Below, one piece after another: positions 47,873 to 56,480 of a DNA stretch of 64,000 bases. The stretch is from contig CAYWSX010000005.1 of assembly GCA_964461115.1 (NCBI GenBank), forward strand, positions 62,001 to 126,000, given 5' to 3'. The first letter of the stretch is position 1. The number at the start of each line of letters is the position of its first letter. This DNA is from RGIG2134 sp964461115 (GTDB lineage Bacteria > Cyanobacteriota > Vampirovibrionia > Gastranaerophilales > Gastranaerophilaceae). Both the position numbers and the translations under genes were made by a program. Under the pieces are notes generated by a model. The model ran no database searches. It worked only from the letters and a program-made list of their open reading frames with translations, and was not told the origin of the DNA.

Positions 47873-50395
47873 ATGCATCAACAAAAAGACTACACCTTAG
47901 CCGAAACTCAAAGAACGCTAACAATAATAGCAGTAATAACAGTGCTAAGTATAGGAGTTCTGAATTTAAAAAATGTAAAACAAAGAGAATTAATAGCGCG
48001 TTTTGACATGAGTTATACGAAACTCGACAATATAGTGCAAATGGCAATGTTCTCAAGCCAAAAATTTAGGAATTGGAAAACAGATCAGTTTGCAATGAGT
48101 AATCTAAGCTGCCAAAAAACAGACGGCTCAGAAGAAACAAACAAGTCGGAATGCTTGAAACAAGCTTTGATGTCAGTCTCTAATATCCCAAAAGACTGCC
48201 AAAATCCAATAGAAGAATGTGTAAAAGACTACCCCAAGCTTTCAAATCAGTTAAAAGAAATATTCCCGTCCCTAAAACCGGAAGAAACAACAGCCTTTAC
48301 AATGCCGGGTGGGGTAACAGTATTGAATGCATACTTGGACAACTCATGTCAGATGGATATTCCAATAAATAAGGCAAAAAATGGAGATATAGAATACGTA
48401 AGAGGCTGCGGATTCCTGGTTGTAGATGTGAATGGGGATAAAAAGCCAAACAACTTGATAATCTCGAAAAAAGAAGTAGTGGATAGATTCTTAATAGCGC
48501 TAACTGCAAAAGGAGTAGTAAAATCAAACCTGCTAAGTGAACTCGCAGGCTGTCCGGATGGAACAAGATATGATTCTGCAACCAAAACCTGTGAAAAGCA
48601 GTTTGCCTGTCCGATAAATATGGATGAAATTAGAGAAATAGAGTCCAAAAATTCTTCTGATTTACTTTCCGCAAGACAATATACACACGGTAACGAGCAT
48701 TTGGACTGTTATGAAGTAGGATGTCTTTACGGGACTTTGGATCCGATAACAAAGGAATGCCCACGAAAGCCTACACCTTGCGCGAATTCCAATCAGGTTA
48801 GGGAAGGGGGCTTATGGGTCAAAGAAGGCGGCAGTTTGCCAAATAACCAGGAAAAAGCATGTTGTATAAAAATTACAGACCAAGCAGGGTTGGCGGCAAT
48901 ATATGATAAATTAAAAGAAAGCTATTGCTTAACCTCCGATGTGACAATAGATAAATCAGGTACAAATATGTATACGGGCGTGAATTCAGGTAAAGGATGG
49001 CGGCCGATAATAAGATCCGGCAGTTTTGGCGGACAATTATACGGAAACGGGCATGTAATAAAAAATTTATATATAAATATGCAGCCTCTAGGCTATACAA
49101 GCTTGTTTGGAGATATTGGCGGTAATGGTGTAAAAATAGAAAATCTTGGTTTTGAAGGACTTGATATTACGCATGACTCTATTACAAGCGTTCTGGCGAG
49201 TAGAATAACCGGAAATACGATAATAGATAGAGTCTATATGGATGGGAATATAAAATCAGTCGGTTCAGGCAAAGTTTGTGGCTTAGGAACGGTATATGAT
49301 AAGGCTTTGGTTCAAATTTCTAATGTATATAATAATGCAGGAATGCAAAATGTGGGAAGCGGAATAGCATGCGGGAAAGACGGAACTATTACAAATGCAT
49401 ACAATGCGGCAAACCTTGATAGGGTTGAAAACGGAATAAGCAATAATTCTTTGCAATATGTATACAATAAAGGCAATTTGACATCTGGTGCAACAGACTG
49501 GCTTGGCGGACTGGCAGGAAGTACAATTGCCAGCACAAATTTTTATAAGAATTTATATAATATAGGAAATCTAACTGCAACAGACTCTATTGTTTCATCA
49601 TTAGGCGGTGTTGTTGCAGAGCGGAATTATGGAAATGTATCTGAAGTTTATAATGAGGGCTTGATATTTTTGTATTCTACCTATTATTACACCAGTTCCA
49701 GAGCCGGTGGCATAATTGGGTCGAATTCAATAATGGCTCCTACTTTCAATATGTATAACGCTGGAAATATTGTATATAACGCAGGAGCTGTACAGCCCGG
49801 CTATCAGTCAGGGTTACTGGGCAATGTTAGCAGCGGCACATACCCAACTTCGACATATATTGTGAATGCTTATAATATTGGTTTAGGCGGTGGCCCGCTT
49901 GATTACGCTTTATCTAACTATAGGCAAACCACATCTAATTTGTTTGGACTTGCCGGTTCTGCTTCCGGAAAAGCTTGTAACTATCCGGCAAAGTGTCAAG
50001 AAAAAACTGAATATGATATGAAAAATCTTGCCGAGACTACATTTGCGGGTTTTGATAAAGCCATATGGAAGGTTTTAGACGGATTTTACCCTACTTTTCA
50101 TGCTTTAATAATGCCGCCACAACCGCATAGAGACTGCCGCAATAATGCAAATGCCCATGGCGGATGTTTTGACGTATTAAACACTCAAAATGCATGGGAT
50201 TTTAATTATGTTTGGGCATGGAAAAACCCGCAAAAACACGATGGGAAGGTTGAAGACCCTATCTTCCGCTGGCAGTGTAAACGATACAAAACAGATGGTT
50301 TTGATTGCTGTCGTCCGTCATATGCAAATAACGAGCCAAAATTAGAACCTTGCCCGGCACTGAGTGGAAGTTACATAAACAGAATTTCTTATTAA
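47873..50395 (+). CDS. Large prepilin-like surface protein with GLUG-type repeats
   Basis: An 840-residue protein with a type IV pilin-like N-terminus: DYTLAETQRTLTIIAVITVL, where Glu at the fifth position after the putative cut site is kept but the residue before the cut is Asp6, not Gly. A Cys-rich middle (about 230-330) is followed by GLUG-like beta repeats from about 390 to 690 (GNGHVIKNLYIN, then IENLGFEGLDIT, VYNKGNLTSG, LYNIGNLTA, VYNEGLIF, MYNAGNIVYN), typical of adhesins, and a Cys/Trp-rich C-terminus. ATG 47873 has no ribosome site; the frame is open back to 47771 through the G-tract, so the real start may be upstream and phase dependent. Confidence 0.78.
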   Translation: MHQQKDYTLAETQRTLTIIAVITVLSIGVLNLKNVKQRELIARFDMSYTKLDNIVQMAMFSSQKFRNWKTDQFAMSNLSCQKTDGSEETNKSECLKQALMSVSNIPKDCQNPIEECVKDYPKLSNQLKEIFPSLKPEETTAFTMPGGVTVLNAYLDNSCQMDIPINKAKNGDIEYVRGCGFLVVDVNGDKKPNNLIISKKEVVDRFLIALTAKGVVKSNLLSELAGCPDGTRYDSATKTCEKQFACPINMDEIREIESKNSSDLLSARQYTHGNEHLDCYEVGCLYGTLDPITKECPRKPTPCANSNQVREGGLWVKEGGSLPNNQEKACCIKITDQAGLAAIYDKLKESYCLTSDVTIDKSGTNMYTGVNSGKGWRPIIRSGSFGGQLYGNGHVIKNLYINMQPLGYTSLFGDIGGNGVKIENLGFEGLDITHDSITSVLASRITGNTIIDRVYMDGNIKSVGSGKVCGLGTVYDKALVQISNVYNNAGMQNVGSGIACGKDGTITNAYNAANLDRVENGISNNSLQYVYNKGNLTSGATDWLGGLAGSTIASTNFYKNLYNIGNLTATDSIVSSLGGVVAERNYGNVSEVYNEGLIFLYSTYYYTSSRAGGIIGSNSIMAPTFNMYNAGNIVYNAGAVQPGYQSGLLGNVSSGTYPTSTYIVNAYNIGLGGGPLDYALSNYRQTTSNLFGLAGSASGKACNYPAKCQEKTEYDMKNLAETTFAGFDKAIWKVLDGFYPTFHALIMPPQPHRDCRNNANAHGGCFDVLNTQNAWDFNYVWAWKNPQKHDGKVEDPIFRWQCKRYKTDGFDCCRPSYANNEPKLEPCPALSGSYINRISY

Positions 50396-50414
50396 ATTAT
50401 GTTAAAATTAACCT

Positions 50415-51290
50415 ATGTTTATTCATTCTATTGCTGAGTATATTGAATTTTTGGAGGTTGAACGGGGTCTTGCCGCAAACACACTGGATGCTTATCGTCG
50501 GGATTTGTATCAGTTCTTTAATTTTCTCGATGAACATGGGATTTCAGAGTTTAGTGAAATAAAACGTCCGCATATTAATCTTTATTTAAAAGCTCTAAAA
50601 GACATGAATGCGGCACCGACAAGTCTTTCCCGGAAAATTGCCTCCCTTAAGGGCTTTTTTACGTGGCTTAATACAATCCAAGCGCTTGATTATGACCCGA
50701 CATTAAGCCTGGAGCAGCCAAAATTGTCGAAACGTCTGCCAAAAGTTTTGTCGTTGTCTGAAATTGAAATAATTTTAAATAGCGAACTTTCCAAGCGAGA
50801 CAGGGCAATAATAGAGCTAATGTATGCTGCGGGGCTGCGGGTTTCGGAGCTGTGCGGGCTTTCTATGAATAATATTGACCTAAACTCAAAATATGTGCGT
50901 TGTATCGGAAAAGGTTCCAAGGAGCGTATTGTCCCGATTGGCTCTAAGTCTGTTTTGGCTGTTAAAAATTATTTGCCTGTAAGAGATTTGATTATAAAGA
51001 AAAAAAATCTTCAAAATTTTACAAAAGTGCCGTTGTTTTTGAGAGAATCAGGCGAAAAAATAACACGTCAGGATGTTTATGAGATGATAAGCGCGCTTGG
51101 TGAACTTGTAGGAAAAAATGTTACTCCGCACGTTCTGCGCCATAGTTTTGCAACGCACTTACTCGAAAACGGGGCCGATTTGCGTGTAGTACAGGAACTT
51201 CTCGGCCACAGTGATGTTTCCACTACCCAGCTTTACACTCATGTCAGCAAAAAAAGGCTTAAAGAAATTTACTTCTCCATAAATAATTAA
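50415..51290 (+). CDS. xerD: Tyrosine recombinase XerD/XerC
   Basis: A 291-residue site-specific recombinase that resolves chromosome dimers at dif. The N-terminal SAM-like domain (IAEYIEFLEVERGLAANTLDAYRRDL) is followed by the catalytic domain with Arg in AAGLRVSEL, Lys in GKGSKER, HVLRHSFATHLL (His-x-x-Arg), LGH and nucleophile Tyr in QLYTHV. Length and motifs fit XerC/XerD rather than a phage or integron integrase; no attachment site or cargo surrounds it. It starts 20 bases after the adhesin gene. The XerD assignment over XerC is tentative. Confidence 0.92.
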   Translation: MFIHSIAEYIEFLEVERGLAANTLDAYRRDLYQFFNFLDEHGISEFSEIKRPHINLYLKALKDMNAAPTSLSRKIASLKGFFTWLNTIQALDYDPTLSLEQPKLSKRLPKVLSLSEIEIILNSELSKRDRAIIELMYAAGLRVSELCGLSMNNIDLNSKYVRCIGKGSKERIVPIGSKSVLAVKNYLPVRDLIIKKKNLQNFTKVPLFLRESGEKITRQDVYEMISALGELVGKNVTPHVLRHSFATHLLENGADLRVVQELLGHSDVSTTQLYTHVSKKRLKEIYFSINN

Positions 51291-51331
51291 TTTTTTGGTA
51301 TACTGATAAAAAGTATAAAAAAGAGGTGAAA

Positions 51332-51727
51332 ATGGAAGATATTACATCACTAAAGCTTGCCAGTATTGCGGCAAGAATCGCAGACGATAAATTAGGCAAA
51401 GATATTACGATTTTGAATATAAGCAACGTTTCTGTGCTTGCAGATTATTTTGTAATCGTGACAGGCGACAGCACGCCGCAGGTAAAAGCGCTCAGCTATG
51501 CAGTAAGAGATAAGGTTAAACAGCTTTTCAACAGAATTCCGTTAAGAGATGAAAATGATGTAAAAAATCGTTGGAATCTGCTTGATTATGGTGATGTAAT
51601 TGTTCATGTGCTTCATAGAGAAGAGCGTGAAACTTATGCTCTTGAAAAATTCTGGAATCATGCGCTTAAAGTCGAAAAAGAAATCTGGGAAGCAGAATCT
51701 GAAGAGTTTTCAGAATATACAAAATAG
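51332..51727 (+). CDS. rsfS: Ribosomal silencing factor RsfS
   Basis: A 131-residue RsfS/Iojap protein that binds ribosomal protein L14 and blocks subunit joining under starvation. Core motifs: DITILNISNVSVLADYFVIVTG (about residues 23-44), then QVKALSYAVRDKV, and WNLLDYGDVIVHVLHREERETYALEKFW (about 85-112). ATG 51332 has AGAGGTG upstream; a GTG two codons earlier overlaps that site. The C-terminus has a short acidic extension. It follows xerD by about 40 bases. Confidence 0.94.
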   Translation: MEDITSLKLASIAARIADDKLGKDITILNISNVSVLADYFVIVTGDSTPQVKALSYAVRDKVKQLFNRIPLRDENDVKNRWNLLDYGDVIVHVLHREERETYALEKFWNHALKVEKEIWEAESEEFSEYTK

Positions 51728-51776
51728 TTGATTTGTCCTCATTCTTAGGAAATGAAATAACCAAAGAATCTTTATT

Positions 51777-52661
51777 TTATTGGAAATTTTCTGTAAGGTT
51801 TTCTTTTAATTCCTGCAAATTTTCTGCAATTTCCGGGGTAACACTGCGGTTAAATTGCTGCGCAAGTTGATGACCTATTGCCAGACCCAAGCCGCCAAAA
51901 GCAGTGACTATAGGGATTCTTGAAATGCATTTAAGGTTTTTTGTAAATGACATTGCAAGTGATATAAAAAATGTAGGCGTCAAAGCATTTGCAATTAGCT
52001 CGTATGCTGTCATTTTCATTTTTGTTTCGGTGTTTTTTTCCTGTGAAATTGAAAGCGCGTCCAAGACAGCCATAGGCTGGTCAACGCCTTCAAGAATTCT
52101 GAAATCCCCCTGCAGTACCCGCGAAATTTTGTCGAAACCTTCGTCAGGGTTTGCCGCCACATTGTAATTCGGTTTCAAGGTTTTTAAATCCGTGTGTAAA
52201 GGGGTCGCGGCTTTACTGTGTTTAAACAGTGTCCTGTTCAGGATTTCACCGCTTATTATACCTGCAATTATTGCTGAGCTCACGATAAAACAATCTTTTG
52301 CACAGTTTTGTATAATTTTGTCGCATTCGGTTACTTCTTCGATAAAATCAACTTTTTTGTCATGGTTTGCGTCTAAAAGCGGGTTCAGCATACGTTTTAT
52401 GAAATTCGGTTTAGGTAAATCCTTGAACCCCTTTGTTAACTTGTATGTAAAGCGCTTTAGCGGTCTTTTTTGGATTAATTTATCTGCATATTTTTGCGCA
52501 CCTAAAACGCCGGCAATAGATGAGCCGATAATTACAGTGTTTCTTATAAAAACATTTTTTTTGTCTTTTTCAGGTGCTTTTTTGTAATCATAAGCAGTCT
52601 TTACCGCCCCTACGGCAAAAAGAACTGATATTGGCAAATTTCCCGAGCTGGTTATTCTCAT
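51777..52661 (-). CDS. Membrane-associated hypothetical protein
   Basis: A 294-residue protein with three or four hydrophobic segments: about 10-20 (ISVLFAVGAV), 40-56 (NTVIIGSSIAGVLGA), 125-140 (FIVSSAIIAGIISGEI) and 228-268. It contains LDANHDKKVDFIEEVTECD (about 94-112), which resembles an EF-hand-like DxNxDxxxDxxE calcium loop. No family recognised; the pattern of short N-terminal head and dispersed helices resembles other lineage-type proteins in this window. Monocistronic, convergent with rsfS and divergent from tsaD. Confidence 0.65.
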   Translation of the reverse strand: MRITSSGNLPISVLFAVGAVKTAYDYKKAPEKDKKNVFIRNTVIIGSSIAGVLGAQKYADKLIQKRPLKRFTYKLTKGFKDLPKPNFIKRMLNPLLDANHDKKVDFIEEVTECDKIIQNCAKDCFIVSSAIIAGIISGEILNRTLFKHSKAATPLHTDLKTLKPNYNVAANPDEGFDKISRVLQGDFRILEGVDQPMAVLDALSISQEKNTETKMKMTAYELIANALTPTFFISLAMSFTKNLKCISRIPIVTAFGGLGLAIGHQLAQQFNRSVTPEIAENLQELKENLTENFQ

Positions 52662-52723
52662 ATATTAATTATATCAAAAAATAAAACTGGTGCGTCAATT
52701 TATTTTGAGATAATATAAGTTTT

Positions 52724-53794
52724 ATGGAAAAAGGAATAGTTAAAGAATTTAAGACGCCTATCAGCGGTGAAATTATAAAAATCGGTCCTGATTCAGGACA
52801 TGAAAATATTATTATGGCGATTGAATCAAGCTGTGATGAAACAGCTTGTGCTATTGTTAAGAACGGACGAGAAGTTCTTGCAAATGTTGTTGCTTCGCAA
52901 ATAAAGACCCACAGACAATTTGGCGGCGTTGTGCCTGAAGTTGCTGCCCGTGAACATTTGGAGGCTATAAACCTTGTTATTGCCGAAGCTTTTGAACAGT
53001 CAGGATTAAAGCCCGAGCAAATAACGGCTTTTGCAGCCACGGTTGGACCGGGGCTTGTAGGTTCGCTTCTGGTCGGATTAAATGCAGCTAAAGCGCTTGC
53101 GATTACTTATGATAAACCTTTTATCGGCGTAAATCATCTAAATGCGCACGTTTGTGCGAATTATATTGATACAGATTTGAAGCCGCCATTTGCTGCACTT
53201 CTTGTGAGTGGCGGGCATACGCAGGTTATACGCGTTGACAGTTATTTGTCGCAGGAGATTGTCGCGGAAACGATTGATGATGCAGTCGGAGAGGCTTATG
53301 ACAAGGTCGCAAGGCTTATCGGGCTCCCTTATCCGGGTGGGCCAAATTTGGATAAAATGGCTAAGCTCGGAAACAAAAAAGCATACAAATTGCCTCAGGC
53401 AAAAGTGTCTGAGCATGAATTCAGCTTTTCGGGTTTAAAAACTTCGGTTTTACAGCTTTGCCAGCGTATAAAAAAAGAATTGCCTGAAGGTGCAGAACTT
53501 CCGAAAGAAGATATTGCGGCAAGTTTTCAGGAATGTATTACCGATACGCTCTTAAAAAAAGCTTTGCATATTGCGGAGGAAATTGATGCCAAAACGCTTG
53601 CGCTTGCGGGCGGTGTGGCTGCAAACTCGGAGATTCGCAGAAAATTCTTTGAAATGGAAAATGAAGGCTACAAAGTCTATGCGCCTCCTATGAAGTATTG
53701 CACGGATAATGCTGCTATGGTTGCGTCTTCGGCATATTTTCTTGCAAATACGATGGACGATTTGACGCAGGAAGTTTTTTCGAGGGTTAAATGA
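52724..53794 (+). CDS. tsaD: tRNA N6-adenosine threonylcarbamoyltransferase TsaD
   Basis: A 356-residue ASKHA-fold enzyme that transfers threonylcarbamoyl to A37 of ANN-reading tRNAs. The core begins at about residue 29 (IMAIESSCDETACAIV), after an N-terminal extension of about 27 residues not found in E. coli TsaD. Metal ligands are in GVNHLNAHVCAN (HxxxH), followed by LLVSGGHTQ, the DDAVGEAYDKVARL loop and LALAGGVAANSEIR near the C-terminus. The TGA stop overlaps the waaA start (ATGA), showing coupling. Confidence 0.95.
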   Translation: MEKGIVKEFKTPISGEIIKIGPDSGHENIIMAIESSCDETACAIVKNGREVLANVVASQIKTHRQFGGVVPEVAAREHLEAINLVIAEAFEQSGLKPEQITAFAATVGPGLVGSLLVGLNAAKALAITYDKPFIGVNHLNAHVCANYIDTDLKPPFAALLVSGGHTQVIRVDSYLSQEIVAETIDDAVGEAYDKVARLIGLPYPGGPNLDKMAKLGNKKAYKLPQAKVSEHEFSFSGLKTSVLQLCQRIKKELPEGAELPKEDIAASFQECITDTLLKKALHIAEEIDAKTLALAGGVAANSEIRRKFFEMENEGYKVYAPPMKYCTDNAAMVASSAYFLANTMDDLTQEVFSRVK

Positions 53795-55059
53795 TGATTT
53801 TAATTTATGGAATTGTTTTGCCGATATTGGCGCTTTTGCTATTGCCTGTAATTCTTTTGGCTTTTGTGGTTCAGCCTAAGTTCAGAGCAGGATTTTTGCA
53901 AAAAATAGGATTTTACAAAAAAAATAATTTGGGTAAGAAAACAATTTTAATTCATGCTGTTTCTGTCGGTGAAGTTAACGCTGTAGAACAGCTCGTGAAG
54001 CGAATGAGGGTGGAATTTCCTAATTATTATCTTGTACTTTCAACTATCACTAAAACGGGGCAACAAGTTGCGCATAACAAACTTACAGATCATACAGACG
54101 AGATTATTTACTTCCCTTACGACTTCTTTTTCTCGGTTAATGCTTGTTTGAACGCCATAAAGCCCGACAAAATTATTATAGCTGAAACGGAAATCTGGCC
54201 TATGTTCTCATTGATTGCGCATTTGAAGAAAATACCGTTAATGCTTGTCAATGGAAGAATTTCGCCAAAATCTCATAAGGGGTATAAGAAAATCTCATTT
54301 TTTATGGAAAAAGTGCTCGGACTTTATGATGAAATTTTAATGCAGGCGCAAAGTGATATGGAACGAATTATTGATATTGGTGCTCTTGCTCAAAAAACGG
54401 AAGTTATGGGAAATTTGAAGTTTGACATAGGCAAAAATATTTCCGAAGAAGCGGTTCAAGCTATAAAAGATTCATTGAAGCTTGCAAATAACAGGCTGTT
54501 TATCGCGGCTAGTACTCACAAAGGTGAAGACGAACTTGTTTTAAAAGTTTTTAATGCGATTAAAGCTGAGTACGCTGACGCAAAGCTTCTTTTGGCTCCG
54601 CGTCACCCTCAAAGATATGAGCAGGTTGAAGAGTTGCTTAAAAAAGAATCTTACAAATATTCGAAACGTTCTGTTGATGGTAATTTCGAAGATAATGACA
54701 TTATCATGCTCGATACAATGGGCGAGCTTTCAAAGCTTTTTGCGATTGCTTATCTTGCGTTTATCGGCGGAAGTTTTTCTAACACAGGCGGACATAACCC
54801 TCTTGAGGCTAATATCTGGGATGTCCCTGTCATTAGCGGGCCCACAGTTTTTAACTTCAAAGATATGTACAAACTTCTTTGTTCGTCGCAAGCTGCACAA
54901 ATTGTGAAAAATGAAGAAGAGTTCACGAAACTTGCTAAAAAATTCTATGCAGAGCCTGAATATCGCGAAGAAATTTCTCAAATCTGCAAAACTATTTTTG
55001 ACAACTCCCGCGGCGCGTTGGAGTTTGTGATTAATAAACTGAAAAAATCTGCAGTATAG
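53791..55059 (+). CDS. waaA: 3-deoxy-D-manno-octulosonic acid (Kdo) transferase
   Basis: A 422-residue GT30 glycosyltransferase that adds Kdo to lipid A precursor at the inner face of the membrane. An N-terminal membrane anchor (about residues 3-28) precedes the donor domain: HAVSVGEVNAV (catalytic Glu), LVLSTITKTGQQ, then AETEIWPMF and NGRISPKS. The C-terminal half has AASTHKGEDEL, LLAPRHPQR and FIGGSFSNTGGHNPLEA (nucleotide site). Its presence means the cell makes LPS, so is diderm. It is coupled to tsaD and followed by a HIT gene 10 bases later. Confidence 0.95.
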   Translation: MMILIYGIVLPILALLLLPVILLAFVVQPKFRAGFLQKIGFYKKNNLGKKTILIHAVSVGEVNAVEQLVKRMRVEFPNYYLVLSTITKTGQQVAHNKLTDHTDEIIYFPYDFFFSVNACLNAIKPDKIIIAETEIWPMFSLIAHLKKIPLMLVNGRISPKSHKGYKKISFFMEKVLGLYDEILMQAQSDMERIIDIGALAQKTEVMGNLKFDIGKNISEEAVQAIKDSLKLANNRLFIAASTHKGEDELVLKVFNAIKAEYADAKLLLAPRHPQRYEQVEELLKKESYKYSKRSVDGNFEDNDIIMLDTMGELSKLFAIAYLAFIGGSFSNTGGHNPLEANIWDVPVISGPTVFNFKDMYKLLCSSQAAQIVKNEEEFTKLAKKFYAEPEYREEISQICKTIFDNSRGALEFVINKLKKSAV

Positions 55060-55069
55060 AGGCAGTCTG

Positions 55070-55444
55070 ATGTCAGAATGTATTTTTTGTAACTTGCCTA
55101 AAAATATAGAAATTTTGAAAGAAAATAAGTGCGCATTAGCTTTTTATGACGCTTTTCCTGTTTCAAAGGGGCATTTGCTTGTGATTCCCAAGCGTCATAT
55201 AGCAGACTTCTTTGATTTAAGTGGTGAGGAGCATGATGCAATTTTCAGCTTGGTTAAGGAATGCAAAGAAATACTTCAATCAAAATATAATCCTGACGGT
55301 TTTAATGTCGGAGTAAATGTAGGTGAAGCCGCCGGGCAAAGTGTTTTTCATGTACATGTTCATTTAATTCCAAGATACGCCGGGGATGTGAAGTCTCCTA
55401 AAGGCGGTGTCAGGGGTGTTATTCCTGCAAAGCAATCATATTAG
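55070..55444 (+). CDS. HIT-family nucleotide-binding protein
   Basis: A 124-residue HIT-domain hydrolase/transferase. The N-terminus has the zinc pair CIFC; the active site is HVHVHLIPRY (about residues 100-109, HxHxHxxPR). ALAFYDAFPVSKGHLLVIPKRH (about 24-45) is family typical. It cleaves adenosine phosphoramidates or dinucleoside polyphosphates. It is the last gene of the tsaD-waaA unit. Confidence 0.93.
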   Translation: MSECIFCNLPKNIEILKENKCALAFYDAFPVSKGHLLVIPKRHIADFFDLSGEEHDAIFSLVKECKEILQSKYNPDGFNVGVNVGEAAGQSVFHVHVHLIPRYAGDVKSPKGGVRGVIPAKQSY

Positions 55445-55453
55445 CAAAACAAA

Positions 55454-55471
55454 AGACCGCCGTGGCGGTCT
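55454..55471. terminator. Intrinsic terminator between the HIT and RHH genes
   Basis: AGACCGC (55454-55460) pairs with GCGGTCT (55465-55471) around CGTG. The T-run is better on the minus strand (TTTTGTTTT), so it may mainly serve the RHH gene while also ending the HIT transcript. Confidence 0.75.
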
Positions 55472-55533
55472 AAAATTGTGTTTTCTCTTTTTCCTCAATG
55501 TGTTTTTCGTGTGTTTTCCTCGTGTGAAATTTG

Positions 55534-55722
55534 TTAATCAAGAAGTGCTTCTAAAATAGTCGCATTCTTTGTTGCCAGACCGTTTTCGCGGACTTTGTTT
55601 CTGTGCATATACGTTCTTAATGCTTCTCTGATTAATTCTGAACGTGTACGGTTTTCGTTGTCTGCTACGTTGTCAATCTCGTCTAAAAACTTTTCCGGCA
55701 TTGAAATTAATACTCTTGCCAT
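55534..55722 (-). CDS. Ribbon-helix-helix (CopG/Arc-type) transcription regulator
   Basis: A 62-residue DNA-binding protein. The N-terminal strand (ARVLISMPEKFLDEIDNVA) is followed by two helices ending RTRSELIREALRTYM, the CopG/NikR/ParG pattern. A basic and then hydrophobic C-terminal tail of about 20 residues may bind a partner. AGGAGGAACC lies just before the ATG. Tandem copies of a 16-base sequence lie upstream and may be its operator. No toxin gene is next to it, so a plain regulator is likelier than an antitoxin. Confidence 0.85.
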   Translation of the reverse strand: MARVLISMPEKFLDEIDNVADNENRTRSELIREALRTYMHRNKVRENGLATKNATILEALLD

Positions 55723-55770
55723 GGTTCCTCCTGCTGCTCGTGTTTTACTACTCTCTCGTGGTTAACTTAA

Positions 55771-55818
55771 CCGTACTTTCTCAAGGTACAGTCACTTCCG
55801 TGCTTTCTCAAGGCTCGG
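55771..55818 (-). promoter_or_regulatory. Two direct repeats upstream of the RHH gene (probable operator)
   Basis: A 16-base sequence (CCGT[A/G]CTTTCTCAAGG on the plus strand) occurs at 55771-55786 and 55798-55813, period 27, with one mismatch. The first copy is also flanked by GTAC on both sides (55773-55776, 55786-55789). They lie 50-95 bases upstream of the RHH start codon, as expected for autorepression sites of this family. Confidence 0.55.
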
Positions 55819-56064
55819 ACTTATTTTGATTTCTCTCTTTTTTCTTGTGGTTTTCTTAACTTTCTTCTTAGTTTTTTGTTTTATCTCTCGTACATATATA
55901 AAGAATTTTTGTATAAAAAAATTGCGTATTTTGTATATATTTTTTATTCATTGCTTAACAAAAGTACATATATCTTAATGCGGATTTTGTAAGAGCAGTC
56001 TATAACAGCCTTTCCAAATTTACATTTACAAATTTTAATACATCCTACCCCCAAACCCCGATAG
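55819..56064. other. Intergenic AT-rich stretch without gene
   Basis: No credible coding frame or RNA signature. TATATA-rich segments near 55900-55960 could hold promoters for the divergent RHH gene; none stands out. Confidence 0.5.
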
Positions 56065-56070
56065 TATAAT
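56065..56070 (+). promoter_or_regulatory. Possible -10 box of the nuo operon
   Basis: TATAAT at 56065-56070 lies 57 bases before the nuoA start. No convincing -35 hexamer is visible at 17 bases, so the promoter is tentative. Confidence 0.3.
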
Positions 56071-56126
56071 ACAATAAAGCTATGATTAAGGGATAATAAT
56101 TATCTGAACTGTAGAAAGGGTCTAAA

Positions 56127-56480
56127 GTGCAGGAATTAGTCGGCTTATTTGTCTTTTTGGTTTTGTCAATCGTTTTTGCGGTATGTATGATTGTCGCAGG
56201 GCTGATTTGTGCGCCAAAGGCGCCGAATGAGCAAAAAAAATCAGTATATGAATGCGGTATGAAACTTTTTTCTGACGCCGATGTTCAATATGACGTAAAA
56301 TTTCTTATGTATGCTGTCTTGTTTTTAATTTTTGATGTACAAGTAATTTTGCTTTTTCCGTTTGCCGTGACTTTTGGTAAGCTCGGGCTGTTTTCTTTTG
56401 TAGAGGCGGGAATTTTTGTTCTTATCATGATGTTTGCTCTTATGTATGCGGTGCGAAAAAATGTTTTGAGGTGGAAATAA
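56127..56480 (+). CDS. nuoA: NADH-quinone oxidoreductase subunit A
   Basis: A 117-residue, three-helix membrane subunit of complex I. The conserved loop KKSVYECGMKLFSDA (about residues 33-47) carries the Cys near the quinone chamber, and VKFLMYAVLFLIFDVQVILLFP forms the second helix. Start is GTG with AAAGGG upstream. First gene of a ten-gene run A-B-C-D-H-I-J-K-L-M with short spacings; the stop overlaps the nuoB start. Confidence 0.93.
   Translation: MQELVGLFVFLVLSIVFAVCMIVAGLICAPKAPNEQKKSVYECGMKLFSDADVQYDVKFLMYAVLFLIFDVQVILLFPFAVTFGKLGLFSFVEAGIFVLIMMFALMYAVRKNVLRWK

Noticed and set aside
50415..51290. Integrase of a mobile element
   Set aside because: Length and motifs match XerC/XerD; no attachment repeats, phage genes or composition break surround it.
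55534..55722. Antitoxin of a toxin-antitoxin pair
   Set aside because: No toxin-sized gene follows or precedes it on the same strand; a terminator lies directly after it.
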